From Actinernus sp. WN-2022 (Eukaryota > Cnidaria > Anthozoa > Actiniaria > Actinernidae): a DNA stretch of 64,000 nucleotides. The notes beneath the pieces were generated by a model. It was not told the DNA's origin, made no database searches, and was given only the letters and a program-made list of their open reading frames with translations. Position 1 is the first letter of the stretch. Each line of letters opens with the position of its first letter. Where the stretch lies: NCBI GenBank assembly GCA_030867875.1, contig JAOWCC010001634.1:38335403-38399402 (forward strand). The letters are read 5' to 3'. This document shows positions 21,240 to 30,748 of this stretch, one piece after another. The position numbers and the translations under genes were made by a program.

Positions 21240-21740
21240 TCAGGGTACTGTTTCTGATAAAATTAAGTAGCGTCTCGAATATTCGTCGTATTTAGATAAA
21301 TTATACCTCATTTTAAAGCTTATAAAATTGGCTACAACGATATACCTAAGGTTTGTAATTTTGATAAAAGTGCGATTTTTAAATAAACTTCTTTTCCGAA
21401 CAAGGGAGTTGGTTTCCAAGAGCTCCAAATCCACGGCAATTTAATGAATTTAAGATCTGTTTGCTTTTCTGGACTCCCACAGACCTTGTTTACGACACAG
21501 TGTCGGCGATTGTGGAAATTCGAAGCCGTTCTGAAGATATTTCGGTCTTCGTGAAACTGTTAACGCGCAATCTAAGTGTAGATGCGGGGATCGTTCTCAG
21601 CGCCTCTCTTTTAAATGATGTTCAACCAGTGACTGGGAAATGTCACTGTCAAAACTTCCCACCAATTTCTCAGCGGCATGAAAGCCCGGGCATGAAAGCA
21701 ACACAATCAAAGGTCTTCGCGCTCAGTTTCGCGTTTTCAG
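21240..21740. other. No gene recognised
   Basis: AT-rich, short frames only. Confidence 0.35.
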
Positions 21741-21752
21741 TCAGTCTTCATT

Positions 21753-21899
21753 ATGGGCAAAACCAAGAATAAACCGGTCAAACGCCAGAATAAGGCAATT
21801 GCAACGGCAAAGGATAAACCAGCTAAAGACAAGAAGAAGGCAAAACCAAAGCAGACCAAACGAACGCGGAAGACGAAAGAAAAGCACGAGGACAGATAA
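21753..21899 (+). CDS. Candidate 48-aa lysine-rich protein
   Basis: ATG follows TCTTCATT and opens a 48-codon frame that is about 45 % Lys/Arg (begins MGKTKNKPVKRQNKAIATAK, ends KEKHEDR). No hydrophobic segment or signal peptide, and no family recognised. Such composition fits a nucleic-acid-binding tail, a nucleolar protein or a chance A-rich frame. A longer antisense frame overlaps it, but that translation shows no domain. Confidence 0.3.
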   Translation: MGKTKNKPVKRQNKAIATAKDKPAKDKKKAKPKQTKRTRKTKEKHEDR

Positions 21900-22202
21900 A
21901 TTATCCGAAGAATCAGCCCGTGATATATGCTCAGGAAAATGTGAGAGATTGGGCATGTTATTGTAGAAATACTTAGAGGAATCAAGCGGCCTAATGTACA
22001 ACAATGTAGTTTAGCCAGTGGTAATAAGAATATATAATTTCGAACATTTCTTTGAATTTTTCCTCTTTCTTGAACTCGAAAGACTATATACTTGTTTTGA
22101 AGAAGACATCTACGGATAATTTTAGCGAATACCTTAGTAATTTCTCCGCTGAATTCTGCCTGTAGCCCGGATCCAGTAACAGCACAACCTGAAAGCCGAA
22201 CC

Positions 22203-22478
22203 ATGGAAAATACCCTGGGAAAAAAATTACCCCAAAAAGATAAGAAACCTCTGCTAGCTAGCACTACTTCGCTTGGGATCGCGAAGTGGCCTGCTAGTAT
22301 TTTAGCGACTATTCGTCCAGCTTTCAACTCAGTCGCCAGTGGCTCTATTTCCTCTAAATCATCTACATCCGGCAATAAATTTAAACAGAAAGACACATTA
22401 CTATGTTCTGAAGAACTGATGCAGATTTTAGGTCGTTATTTACTAAACCACAGCAAAATTCGCAGTGTGAGTTTGTAG
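22203..22478 (+). CDS. Candidate 91-aa protein, unknown
   Basis: Good start context (ACCATGG). The frame is lysine-rich at the start and serine-rich in the middle (SVASGSISSKSSTSG), with no recognised domain. It ends just before the poly-G element at 22,485. Could be a terminal exon or chance. Confidence 0.25.
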   Translation: MENTLGKKLPQKDKKPLLASTTSLGIAKWPASILATIRPAFNSVASGSISSKSSTSGNKFKQKDTLLCSEELMQILGRYLLNHSKIRSVSL

Positions 22479-23318
22479 CCAATACCCGGGGGGGGGGGGG
22501 GGTGTACTTACATGAAAAATGGGTATGTATGTGAGGCCAAGAGGCTCAAACCCTGACCCTGTTTGACCCAATCCGAGCTCCAAAACCCTGATTGCCCCCT
22601 TTTTGGGAAAAAAAACCTGATTGCCCCTTCTTTAAATTGTTTTCAAAACACGGTCGGATATATATCCTGGCCGGTATACCGCGTACCGGGATTTCATGCA
22701 AAATACGGAACATTTCAAGTCGGGACGTCAATCAATCAATCAATCTTTATTTAGACACGGTGTGGCTCATCAGGTATAACATTTGGAGTAAAAGATATAA
22801 TAATTATATTAATTATAGTGATATAAACTATTATATACTAACATTATGAAACTAATAATATTGGTATACTAAAATTACTACTATATAAAAGAATTATAAT
22901 TCTACTCTACAACTCTATAATCCCTATTATACTAATTCCTGTTTTACATGAGCGCCGTGTGATCTAAAGTAATTACAATGGCGTATTTGTGAAGTCGTAG
23001 CAGTTAATTTTATTCTTGAAAGATATTAGAGATTTTTCCTCCCGTATATCACTTGGCAGGCTGTTCCATAGGGTTGCTCCACGATAGCTGAAGCTGCGCT
23101 TGCAATAATTTGTGCGTGGATATGGAACAGCAAGTTTGAAGGAAGAATCTCTAAGAACATAATTAGTAATCTCATTTCATGCTATGAATTTAGAACAAAG
23201 GTATTCGGGAGCAAGATTATTTAGACATTTGAAGACCATTATCGATAAATGAATAAGCCTCTGAGTCTTCAGATTCTTCCAGCCCAACGTTTTGAATAAT
23301 CATCGTTCAGCATTGGAG

Positions 23319-23690
23319 TCATATGAAGCGTTTAAAGATCTTTAAAAGAACACGGGCAGCACGGTTCTGGAGTTTTTGTAGTTTGTCACTTAGACCCTTG
23401 TTAAAATTTTCCCACACTTGACTACAATAGTCAAAGTGTGGTTGGACCAATGCATTGTACACGCTTAGTAATACTTTAAATGGAACAAAGGGTCTGATAC
23501 GTTTTATGGCTCCAATGCCGGAGGCAATTTTCTTAGACGTAATTTCAATGTGTTTTTCCCACGACAGGTTTTCATCAATATGCACGCCTAGTGATTTGGA
23601 CGTTTTGACCTGCTTGATTGCAATATTATTTAAAGAGGATATGACGGTTTGTGATAGAGAATGTAGTTTTTGTCTAGAACTAATAAGCAT
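23319..23690 (-). pseudogene. LINE ORF2 C-terminal region
   Basis: Contains the LINE post-RT signature LGVHIDENLSWEKHI and VQPHFDYCSQVWEN, then a C-terminal basic stretch. It is one frame away from the RT block, so a single-nucleotide frameshift lies near 23,745. Confidence 0.8.
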
Positions 23691-23742
23691 GAACTCTGTC
23701 TTACTAATATTTAATGTTAGCTTGTTAGCTCTAAGCCACTCA

Positions 23743-24453
23743 TCATCGAACGCATGCTAGATCAGATACAATGTTGTTGCTTAAAACATCAATGTCATTA
23801 CTTGAGAAGGTTAGACTGGTATCGTCAGCATACATTCTTGGTGTAGAGTTTAAAACGCAGTGAGGGAGATCATTGATAAATAATAGAAACAACAATGGAC
23901 CAAGGATTGTTCCTTGAGGAATGCCATGACTGAGATAGCGTGTTCCTGACAAAGACCCGTTGACAAAACATTTTTGAGAGCGTTGATTTAAGTAGGATGA
24001 AAACCAATCGTGGGCTTTTCCTTTGATACCGTAATACTCAAGTTTAGACAGTAAAATACTATGATTGACGGTATCAAAGGCCTTTTTGAGGTCTAGAAAA
24101 ACAACAGCATTTATGTTTCCCCGGTCGATATTTAGCGCCCAATCATCAGTTGCTTCCAGCAAAGCCGTCAAAGTGGAATGTAAACGTCTGAAACCGGATT
24201 GTTTGCTTGATAAGAGTTTGTTGTCATTGATATAAGTAAACAATTGGTTATATACAAGCCTTTCGAAAATTTTAGCGACGATTGGAATGACTGATATGGG
24301 ACGATAGTTATCAGGGTCAATGTGTTTCCCTTTCTTATAAATCCGGGATACTTTGGAACACTGTAGTTCGGTTGGAAAAACACCAGTGGCTATTGATCGG
24401 TTAAATAACCAAGAGAGGGATTCTGAAACAATATCCGCACATTCTTTTAACAA
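23743..24453 (-). pseudogene. LINE reverse transcriptase domain
   Basis: RT fingers and palm are clear: DNYRPISVIP, SGFRRLHST, FLDLKKAFDTVNH (first catalytic Asp), GIPQGTILGPLLF and YADDT (catalytic pair). It copies LINE RNA at the target site. It belongs to the CR1/Jockey-like group by motif order. Cut off at its C-terminal side by a frameshift. Confidence 0.85.
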
Positions 24454-24594
24454 TTTTGCTGGGATATTGTCCAGGCCCGTTGACTTAGACTTGTCTAATT
24501 TTGAAATCAGTTGGAAGACATGGAGGCTATCAACTTCGTTTATAGAAAATGCAGAATTTGGAGAGATCTCTGGTAAACAATCTTCGAAGGAATT

Positions 24595-24945
24595 TCAGGC
24601 AGGTTGTAGCTCTTCGCTTATCTTTTGGGCGACATTAGTAAAATGTTCATTGAAAGCGTCTGCTATTTCCGCAGGGTTACTAAGTGTATCACCGCCATGT
24701 TCGAGTAAATTTATATTAGAAAGTTTGTTCGCTTTGCGCGAGCTTAACTCGTTAATGGTCTGCCATGTCCTTCGGGAATCACCAGCACAATTGTGAAATG
24801 TTTCCTTATAGTAGGAAGCCTTTGCTTTCTTAATTTCGTTGTTTACCATGTTTCTAGATAATTTGAACTCAGCCCAATCACGCAGGTTATTAGACTGTAT
24901 GGCTTTAATTTTCAGTCGGTCCCTACGGCGCATTAAGTCTTTCAA
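24595..24945 (-). pseudogene. LINE ORF2 linker region
   Basis: Region between endonuclease and RT with RRRDRLKIKAIQSNN and AFNEHFTNVAQ, typical of this LINE class. In the same frame as the RT block, separated from it by a stop near 24,593. Confidence 0.7.
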
Positions 24946-25068
24946 TTCAGATGTAATCCATGGAGACTTAGCCGCACGGACTCGTCTTTTGTTCTTAGTG
25001 GCGCGTGCTTATCTGCTACATTACATGTAAGAAAAAGCTCTTTCCATTTGCGCCACATTTCATTGACA

Positions 25069-25356
25069 TCAGTTATACACAATAGTGACTGCCAAGGTTG
25101 AAGGGAAATGCCCCTGCGGAATTGGGTTGAGTTGAATATGCGGGCCTTTGGACGAAGAATTAATTGCTATTTTGCGATATGCATAGACGAGGCTGTGATC
25201 GCTGATACTTAAATGTGATACTCCAGAGAGAGTCAGTCTATCTGGGCGGTTTGTTAATATTACATCGATCAAAGATTTTGTTGTTGCAGTAATACGAGTT
25301 GGTTCAGCGATCATTTGAGTTAAATTATAAATATCGATAATATTTTGGAGTGGCAT
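25069..25356 (-). pseudogene. LINE endonuclease C-terminal part
   Basis: ITATTKSLIDVILTNRPDR and LSISDHSLVY (SDH motif) are the end of the apurinic-like endonuclease that nicks target DNA. The N-terminal half with the other catalytic residues is missing, so the copy is 5'-truncated and inactive. Confidence 0.75.
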
Positions 25357-25693
25357 TGGGTAAACAAATCAGCAGATGAAGTACATAGATAAAATTAGCG
25401 GCGTCACGATGTATGGGAACCTCAGTGCTTGCATGTGGGCAGGCGATACAAATGCGGCAACAGAAGGTCTTTTTTTTTACATAGTAGCTAAAAAAAATGA
25501 ACTGCCTAAAAAATACTGAACCCCGACCCTGACTGCACCCAAATTATACTCAAATCCTGACCCTGATCTGCCCAAATCAGGTCAAAACCCTGACCCTACC
25601 TGCCCAAACTGAGCTCAAAACCCTGACCCACCCAGGCGGCACATACATAATACGTCACAAACAGGAGTACGCCCCCCCCCCCCGGAGCCAATA

Positions 25694-25832
25694 TAAGAAG
25701 AAATGTATGGGTTCGAACGGTGCGTTAAGTGTGGATTTCTGGGGAAAAAAAAAAAAATTGTACCCCCTACAATATCTGTCAATAAAAAACGTACCCCTCT
25801 CTTCATCATCATTTTCATTGTTCAAGTTATGC
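25694..25832. other. Low-complexity C-rich sequence
   Basis: TTGTACCCCCT-type repeats and homopolymers; another poly-C tract lies at 25,890-25,906. Probably remnants of related poly-G/C-tipped elements. Confidence 0.45.
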
Positions 25833-25984
25833 TCAGTAGCTCAAATCAAAAGTCACTGTGTTGCATGAAAACCTAAACCTAAAACTGTACCCCCCCCCCC
25901 CCCCCAACTGATTTTGGAAATTGTACCCCCCACCTCCCCTGCAAATCCACCCCCACCCCCCTACGACGTAATAAACGATCGGTC

Positions 25985-26109
25985 CCGCACTTGAAACAAC
26001 TGATGAACTTCCTTCAGATGATTTAAGACGATCCAGTTCATCGATCGCCGACTTCATAATTGCCGTTAAATTTATAATACTGATAAGGTCCTTGCCGTTG
26101 TCTTTCTCC
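25985..26109 (-). pseudogene. Coding-like exon, family 'MVAE..MEGK', copy 2
   Basis: Minus-strand counterpart of 20,934-21,064; continues SSEGSSSVVSSAGPI before running into the poly-C region. Upstream (26,150-26,190) the shared TTTTCCCGC sequence and then the 21-bp array follow in the same order as in copy 1. Confidence 0.4.
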
Positions 26110-26194
26110 TTGCCTTCCATTGCTTCGGCAACCAAAAACTGAATGGGGCCCAGCCCAGAAAATCTCCAGCAAATCGTCCAGCAAAATAGCGGGA

Positions 26195-26720
26195 AAATGA
26201 TTACTTAGCCGTGAGACCCTGGGCGACTAATGGGTGCGACTGCAGGTAACACGCGTTTTGAAGGCGCATAGCCCGATAAAACAACAACAGCAATCCGATG
26301 AAACAGCGTCGCAACGACCCGGACTTCATCGGATAAGACGACATCACGATCCAATAAAACGATAACACGATCGGATAAAACGACGTTACGACGAAACGAA
26401 ACGTCCACACGACCCAATAAAATTACAATGGTCACACGACCCAATAAAACGACATCATCATCCATGCAATGAAACATCGACACTACCCAATGAAACGTCA
26501 ATACCACCCAATAAAACGTCAATACGGCCCAATAAAATGACAACACGACACAATAAAACGTCAACACGGCCCAATAAAACGTCAACACGGCCCAATAAAA
26601 TGACAACACGACACATTAAAACGTCAACACGGCCCAATTTTAATAAAAAGTATAATCATATAATGACATTTTTGACCATGTTACCCTTCATAGAGACTAT
26701 ATTTTCGCAGGGTCTCAGCA
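26195..26720 (-). repeat. 21-bp-period array, copy 2 (inverted)
   Basis: CCAATAAAACGTCAACACGGC-type units (about 15) occupy 26,290-26,640. The flanks (GGGTGCGACTGCAGGTAACACG; GACATTTTTGACCATGTTACCCTTCATA) match those of copy 1 at 19,252-19,660 in inverted order. Confidence 0.7.
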
Positions 26721-26945
26721 CCAGGAGCCGGCTAATGAACATTTACACTAAATAAGCGGAACCTCGCGGAACCTGCATAAAAATAGGCAAATCACTCCTA
26801 ACTTGGGCAAGGCTCTCCTAGCTTGGGCACGGCACTCCTAACTTGGGCACGGCACTCCAAACAGGCAGGCCGAGACTACCTATTCACCGGGTCTCAGCAC
26901 CAAAAGCCTAAGGAACATTTCTATTTACACTAAATAAGCGGGACC
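26709..26945 (+). repeat. Direct repeat flanking a short tandem array
   Basis: GGGTCTCAGCACCA...ACACTAAATAAGCGG..CC occurs at 26,709-26,765 and 26,890-26,945. Between them, CACTCCTAACTTGGGCACGG is repeated about four times (26,785-26,860). Confidence 0.6.
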
Positions 26946-27719
26946 GTGTATAAACATAGTCACGCTTACCAAACTTTAGGTGTGCCGTGCCCAAATGCTT
27001 GTCGTGTGCACCTGGCTTTTATCTCTTGAAAAGTGTAAGGTTTATTGATCTAACTGATATTCATATTTTCAAATGTTATTCTTTATGATCTTCATTATTT
27101 TTAGAGGATTTTTCGAGATTTATATTTATCGGTTACTGAATCATGGTTCTCATCGTTCCTGTTTTTAAAATCTTTAATATTATTTGTGGGCATATCAAAG
27201 TCATTGCGTACAAAAATCTACATATAGATAACTGCATCACATCAAATGTGACTGACTTCCGGTATCGGCTCACATATCTCACTCGAAAATACATGGTTTT
27301 GAGAGCTATTCAAATAAAATAATACCGTCTTCTTACCTTCGAGTCAAACTTAAGTAACGTCTAATTTGCGACTGGTAACTGTTTGGAGTGTTTATGTTAA
27401 GATTTCTACATGGCAAATTTGAATTTGCTTTCGCGGGATGGAGTGAATTTTTATAAGGCGTTACTGGTTTAGGAACCACCAAGCAGAGAAAAACATACGC
27501 ATGTCGGAACTGACTTCTTACCGTTAGATCCAAACAGAAGAATAAATTTCCAGCATTTTGCAATTGATACATGGAAAATCGCTGTTAAAGTTCCTATTCT
27601 TACTCTTTCTCTTTTGTTGACCGTTAGTATGGCGGTAGCTTCAGTGGGAGAGATTTCCGAGAGTCCTCTGAATTAAAAAAAACAAAAACAAAAAAATCTC
27701 TGAATTTCTAACGAAACCT
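26946..27719. other. No gene recognised
   Basis: Nothing supportable beyond short frames. Confidence 0.4.
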
Positions 27720-27865
27720 GAAACAACCATGGGGGCTGATCAAAGCCAGGTCCCGGCTAATCCACAGATCGAATTGTAATTTAGCGTGATAATTGGTTTT
27801 TGCGGAGGGAGGAAAACCGGATAACCCGGAGAAAAACCCTGTCCAAACGACAGGACAGAATTCTT
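27720..27865 (-). repeat. SINE fragment
   Basis: On the minus strand GGTTTTTCTCCGGGTTATCC and TTTTCCTCCCTCCGCAAAAA match the body of the SINE at 40,545-40,790. The tRNA-like head is not recognisable. Confidence 0.5.
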
Positions 27866-28193
27866 CTTTGTATATTTATGGACTAACAAGTAAGTCACAC
27901 TATAAACTGATTATAATGCCACTGAACGTTGGTATCTCTCTCAAATAAAATCGTATTTACTTTAAAGCTATCACCAATACCAAATGTCCTCTTCTGTGTG
28001 CAATGATTTTGATATGCAACATTACTGAAGCAAACCAGAACACAAGATATTTCTTATTCTAAAACCGGCCATGCAAAATAATGAAAATACTTTGAGTTCC
28101 TTGCCTGAACTCGTAAGGATAAAATTAAAAACACTTCTACATCTACATGTTATTAAGTCGGTAATAAACCATATGGTTATCACACCAACTGTA

Positions 28194-28252
28194 TAATATA
28201 TATATATATATATATAAATAAATAAGTGATAAAATAATAAATAAATGATAAA
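28194..28252. repeat. TA and AAAT microsatellite
   Basis: (TA)n followed by TAAATAAATAAG; it lies at the 3' side of the minus-strand LINE tail below. Confidence 0.6.
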
Positions 28253-28339
28253 AACAACAGAGAAAACAAGTCGAGTGCACGCAATAAAAGCATGAAACAG
28301 CACCAACTAAACAGTACAAAATAGCACGTATTAAACAAT

Positions 28340-28520
28340 AGAAAACAAAGGATTTTGCACTATTTAAAGAAGCTCGGACTTAAAAGTAATTAATGAGTTA
28401 ATGTCAACAATATCAGCAGGCAATTTATTCCAAAGTCTAATAGTCCTTGGGAAAAAAGAATAAAATTAAGTATCCTTGGTCGCCTTATGGCTTCCCCGAG
28501 TTCTGTATGTGGGCGGAGAT
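28340..28520 (-). pseudogene. LINE tail relic
   Basis: On the minus strand one frame reads YSFFPRTIRLWNKLPADIVD, the C-terminal phrase common to many LINE ORF2 proteins. Only the tail survives. 28,521-28,894 shows nothing else. Confidence 0.55.
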
Positions 28521-28894
28521 AAGTGTTTACATCAATGTAAATTAGCCCACGACTCAACTTGTTTACTTCACCATTTAAAAATAATAATCTCTTACTGGCT
28601 TTGTTTAAATCCAGTACTAAACATTGTTTTAATCCTAACTATTCATATGTTCTGATTGCACATTTCAGGTATACTCAGGGAACACGGATTATTACTCTGT
28701 TAAGTCTCCAACTCCGTCCGGCTCCCACTCTCTTCAGCGATCGTAGCAATTGCAGCGATGGTAGATGATCGAGCGATAATAATAATAAATTTTACAGATA
28801 ACAAATGTGTCGAGCTTACATAGCATATGGGAAATACTTTCGGTGATCATATGCACGACCGCTGACCGGTTTCCATGTGATCGATGTCAATTGA

Positions 28895-29140
28895 ATGGAA
28901 ATCATCGCCAGAAAATTCGAATGGACATGCGCATGCAGCTAAATCATGACACTTAGAAAAAATTGCCCTCCGTGGAGTTCTCAACTTTACAGTCAATGTA
29001 TAGCGCTACAATTTTCATATTGCAATATCTTTGAGTACGCTAAATCCCCAAAGCTCTTTGGTCTCCATGTAGAAAAACACACACATAAACGTTGTATTTC
29101 GGCTCTTTTTGGGGTTTATTCGCTAAAGTGAACTTCAAGG
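28895..29140 (-). repeat. Dispersed repeat R3, copy 2
   Basis: Inverted relative of 20,600-20,870 (see there). Divergence is substantial; no coding content. Confidence 0.55.
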
Positions 29141-30428
29141 GCGCCATATGAAGGATTAGTGAGACGAAGGACCTCAACAGCCTAAATTACGATTCATTTT
29201 GAGTAACTATTCGAATTGCAAGATTACTGAGAAATTTTCACTCCTGGAATGAACCTTTATCGATATTGTGCTCTAAATATACTCAATAAATAAAGATTAG
29301 TAGTTATTTGAGTGCTGTGTGTTTTTTTACGGGAAAAGTGTCATATTTAGCGAGTTTAGCGAAGGTTGATGTCCTACAAAATTATCATATTAAGTCCCAC
29401 CCCATTTGATTCGACTTTTCTGAACAAAATCAATAGTTAACATAAACATTGCCTCCCAAAGTAGAACTTGTGGATTTTGAAAGCGACCATACGTTTTGTC
29501 AGAACTGTCTGATAACAGGAGCCAATAACTCAGTACTGATAACACTAAGGTTTCATTACGATATGCGTATTTGTGGATACATTTTATTTGGATCGACTCG
29601 AAAGACTTCAAAAGCAATACACCATTAGTTATATAAACCATTAATTGTTTTTCGAAATGACAAATGTTTACTATAAACATAACACTGGCTACCTAGGAAG
29701 TAGTAAATGCCATAATTTCCATCCATCTGAGCTTGTCCCTTACGTCATATTCGTTGCCTGCGTTACGTTGACGATTCATCAGTTTGCGAATGAGTGAGTG
29801 AGTGGTTGCTATATACGCAACATCCATGAGTTAAAATCCCATGTTAGTAGAACGAGAAGGAATGCGTAAGGCAAATGACTGTTTCTTTTTTGTCTGAAAG
29901 AGTTTCCTGCAAGATAAGAAAACTAAACAGATGTATGGATATTACGTAAGACGTAAAAAAGACGTACTTTAAAACGCGACAGTGAAAATTGTTTCCGTAT
30001 ATATAAACGTGTTCTTACGTATATTTCGTGAAGGATTCAGATTTTCTTATAAACACATGTCTTTTGAGTACTATAGCTTTTCATACTGATAGCTAGTTGA
30101 CATTGTTTCATGCAACTGAAGTGGTATGCTGCCAGATCAAATCTTTCAATGTTTTGTTATTAATAAACACAAAATTTATTATTTAAGCAATAGATAACAA
30201 TACTGTGAGCTCTTACTAGATGCTTTTTAGCGCAGTCCGGGTCGGTGGTGCGGTGGCGCGGTGGCGCCGAGGCCCGCGTGCTGTTTGCTATGCCATACTG
30301 ACGAGTTCTAATAAGAACGAAACAGCTGTCTATGGCTGCAATCTAGTTCGAGCACTTTTCGTGTCAGGCCTAGCTAACCGTAGTGCTTTGTTTTAGAATT
30401 TTACGTTGTATATCAGCTTTGCGGTATA
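29141..30428. other. No gene recognised
   Basis: Intergenic. A short GGTGGCGCG-type tandem run at about 30,240-30,268 is the only structure seen. Confidence 0.4.
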
Positions 30429-30434
30429 GTCTTC
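30429..30434. repeat. Left 6-bp target duplication of the 17.4-kb transposon
   Basis: GTCTTC, repeated at 47,852-47,857 immediately outside the inverted termini. Confidence 0.75.
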
Positions 30435-30748
30435 TACGGTGGCCTGGAAGGGACATTTGGATTGCGTGAATATATTTTCTTGTTAGTAACTCTCAATGCG
30501 TGTTAGTAACTCTCAATGCGTGTTAGTAACTCGCAATGCGCGTTAGTAACTCTCAATGCGTGTTAGTAACTCTCAATGCGTGTTACCAACTCGCAATGCA
30601 TGTTAGTAACTCGCAATGCGTGTTAGTAACTCGCAATGCGTGTTACTATCTCTCGACGCATGCGCATCTAGCATGCTGTAGCGCATGCGTACACAGCTTG
30701 TACCAAGATGGCGGACGAAGGTATGAATACGGTGAGTAAAAGTTTCTG
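30435..30748 (+). repeat. Left terminal inverted repeat
   Basis: 46-bp terminus, nine 20-bp subterminal repeats (30,481-30,660; consensus TGTTAGTAACTCTCAATGCG, or TCGCAATG in some units), then a GC-rich start region shared with the right arm. Confidence 0.85.
30658..30715 (+). promoter_or_regulatory. TATA-less promoter/start region in the left terminus
   Basis: Two NRF-1/alpha-Pal-like cores (GCATGCGCA at 30,658 and GCGCATGCG at 30,681) precede CAAGATGGCGGA (30,704-30,715), which matches 11 of 12 positions of the TISU/YY1 element that couples initiation with a very short 5' UTR. The inverted right arm keeps the same order (around 47,501 and 47,470). Function is inferred from motifs only. Confidence 0.55.

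Larger units (their letters stand above)
22731..25470 (-). mobile_element. 5'-truncated CR1/L2-like LINE
   Basis: The 3' end on the minus strand is a (GATT)n tail (22,731-22,752). Inward come a post-RT region (23,319-23,690), an RT domain (23,743-24,453), a linker (24,595-24,945) and the end of the AP-like endonuclease (25,069-25,356). The 5' end is missing beyond about 25,400. Three of the four blocks share one frame, so the decay is modest. Confidence 0.85.
22485..25685. mobile_element. Poly-G-tipped MITE (TSD AGCCAATA) split by a LINE
   Basis: The left end CCCGGGGG...GTGTAC and right end GTACGCCCC...CCGG are inverted, and the whole is flanked by the exact 8-bp repeat AGCCAATA (22,477-22,484 and 25,686-25,693). 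MITE sequence (CTCAAAACCCTGACCC repeats) remains at 22,485-22,730 and about 25,470-25,685. The middle is a LINE insertion. A second member lies at 35,489-35,831. The 8-bp duplication suggests a hAT-type element. Confidence 0.8.

Noticed and set aside
21737..22396. 219-codon minus-strand frame with hydrophobic stretch
   Set aside because: It is antisense to a lysine-rich AAG/AAA tract (which gives Phe/Leu on the other strand); no domain or membrane-protein family recognised, so not called as a gene, though it cannot be excluded.
30481..30660. 20-bp repeat arrays as a CRISPR or telomere-like tract
   Set aside because: Units are contiguous without spacers, and they lie inside transposon termini with a target duplication in an animal genome.
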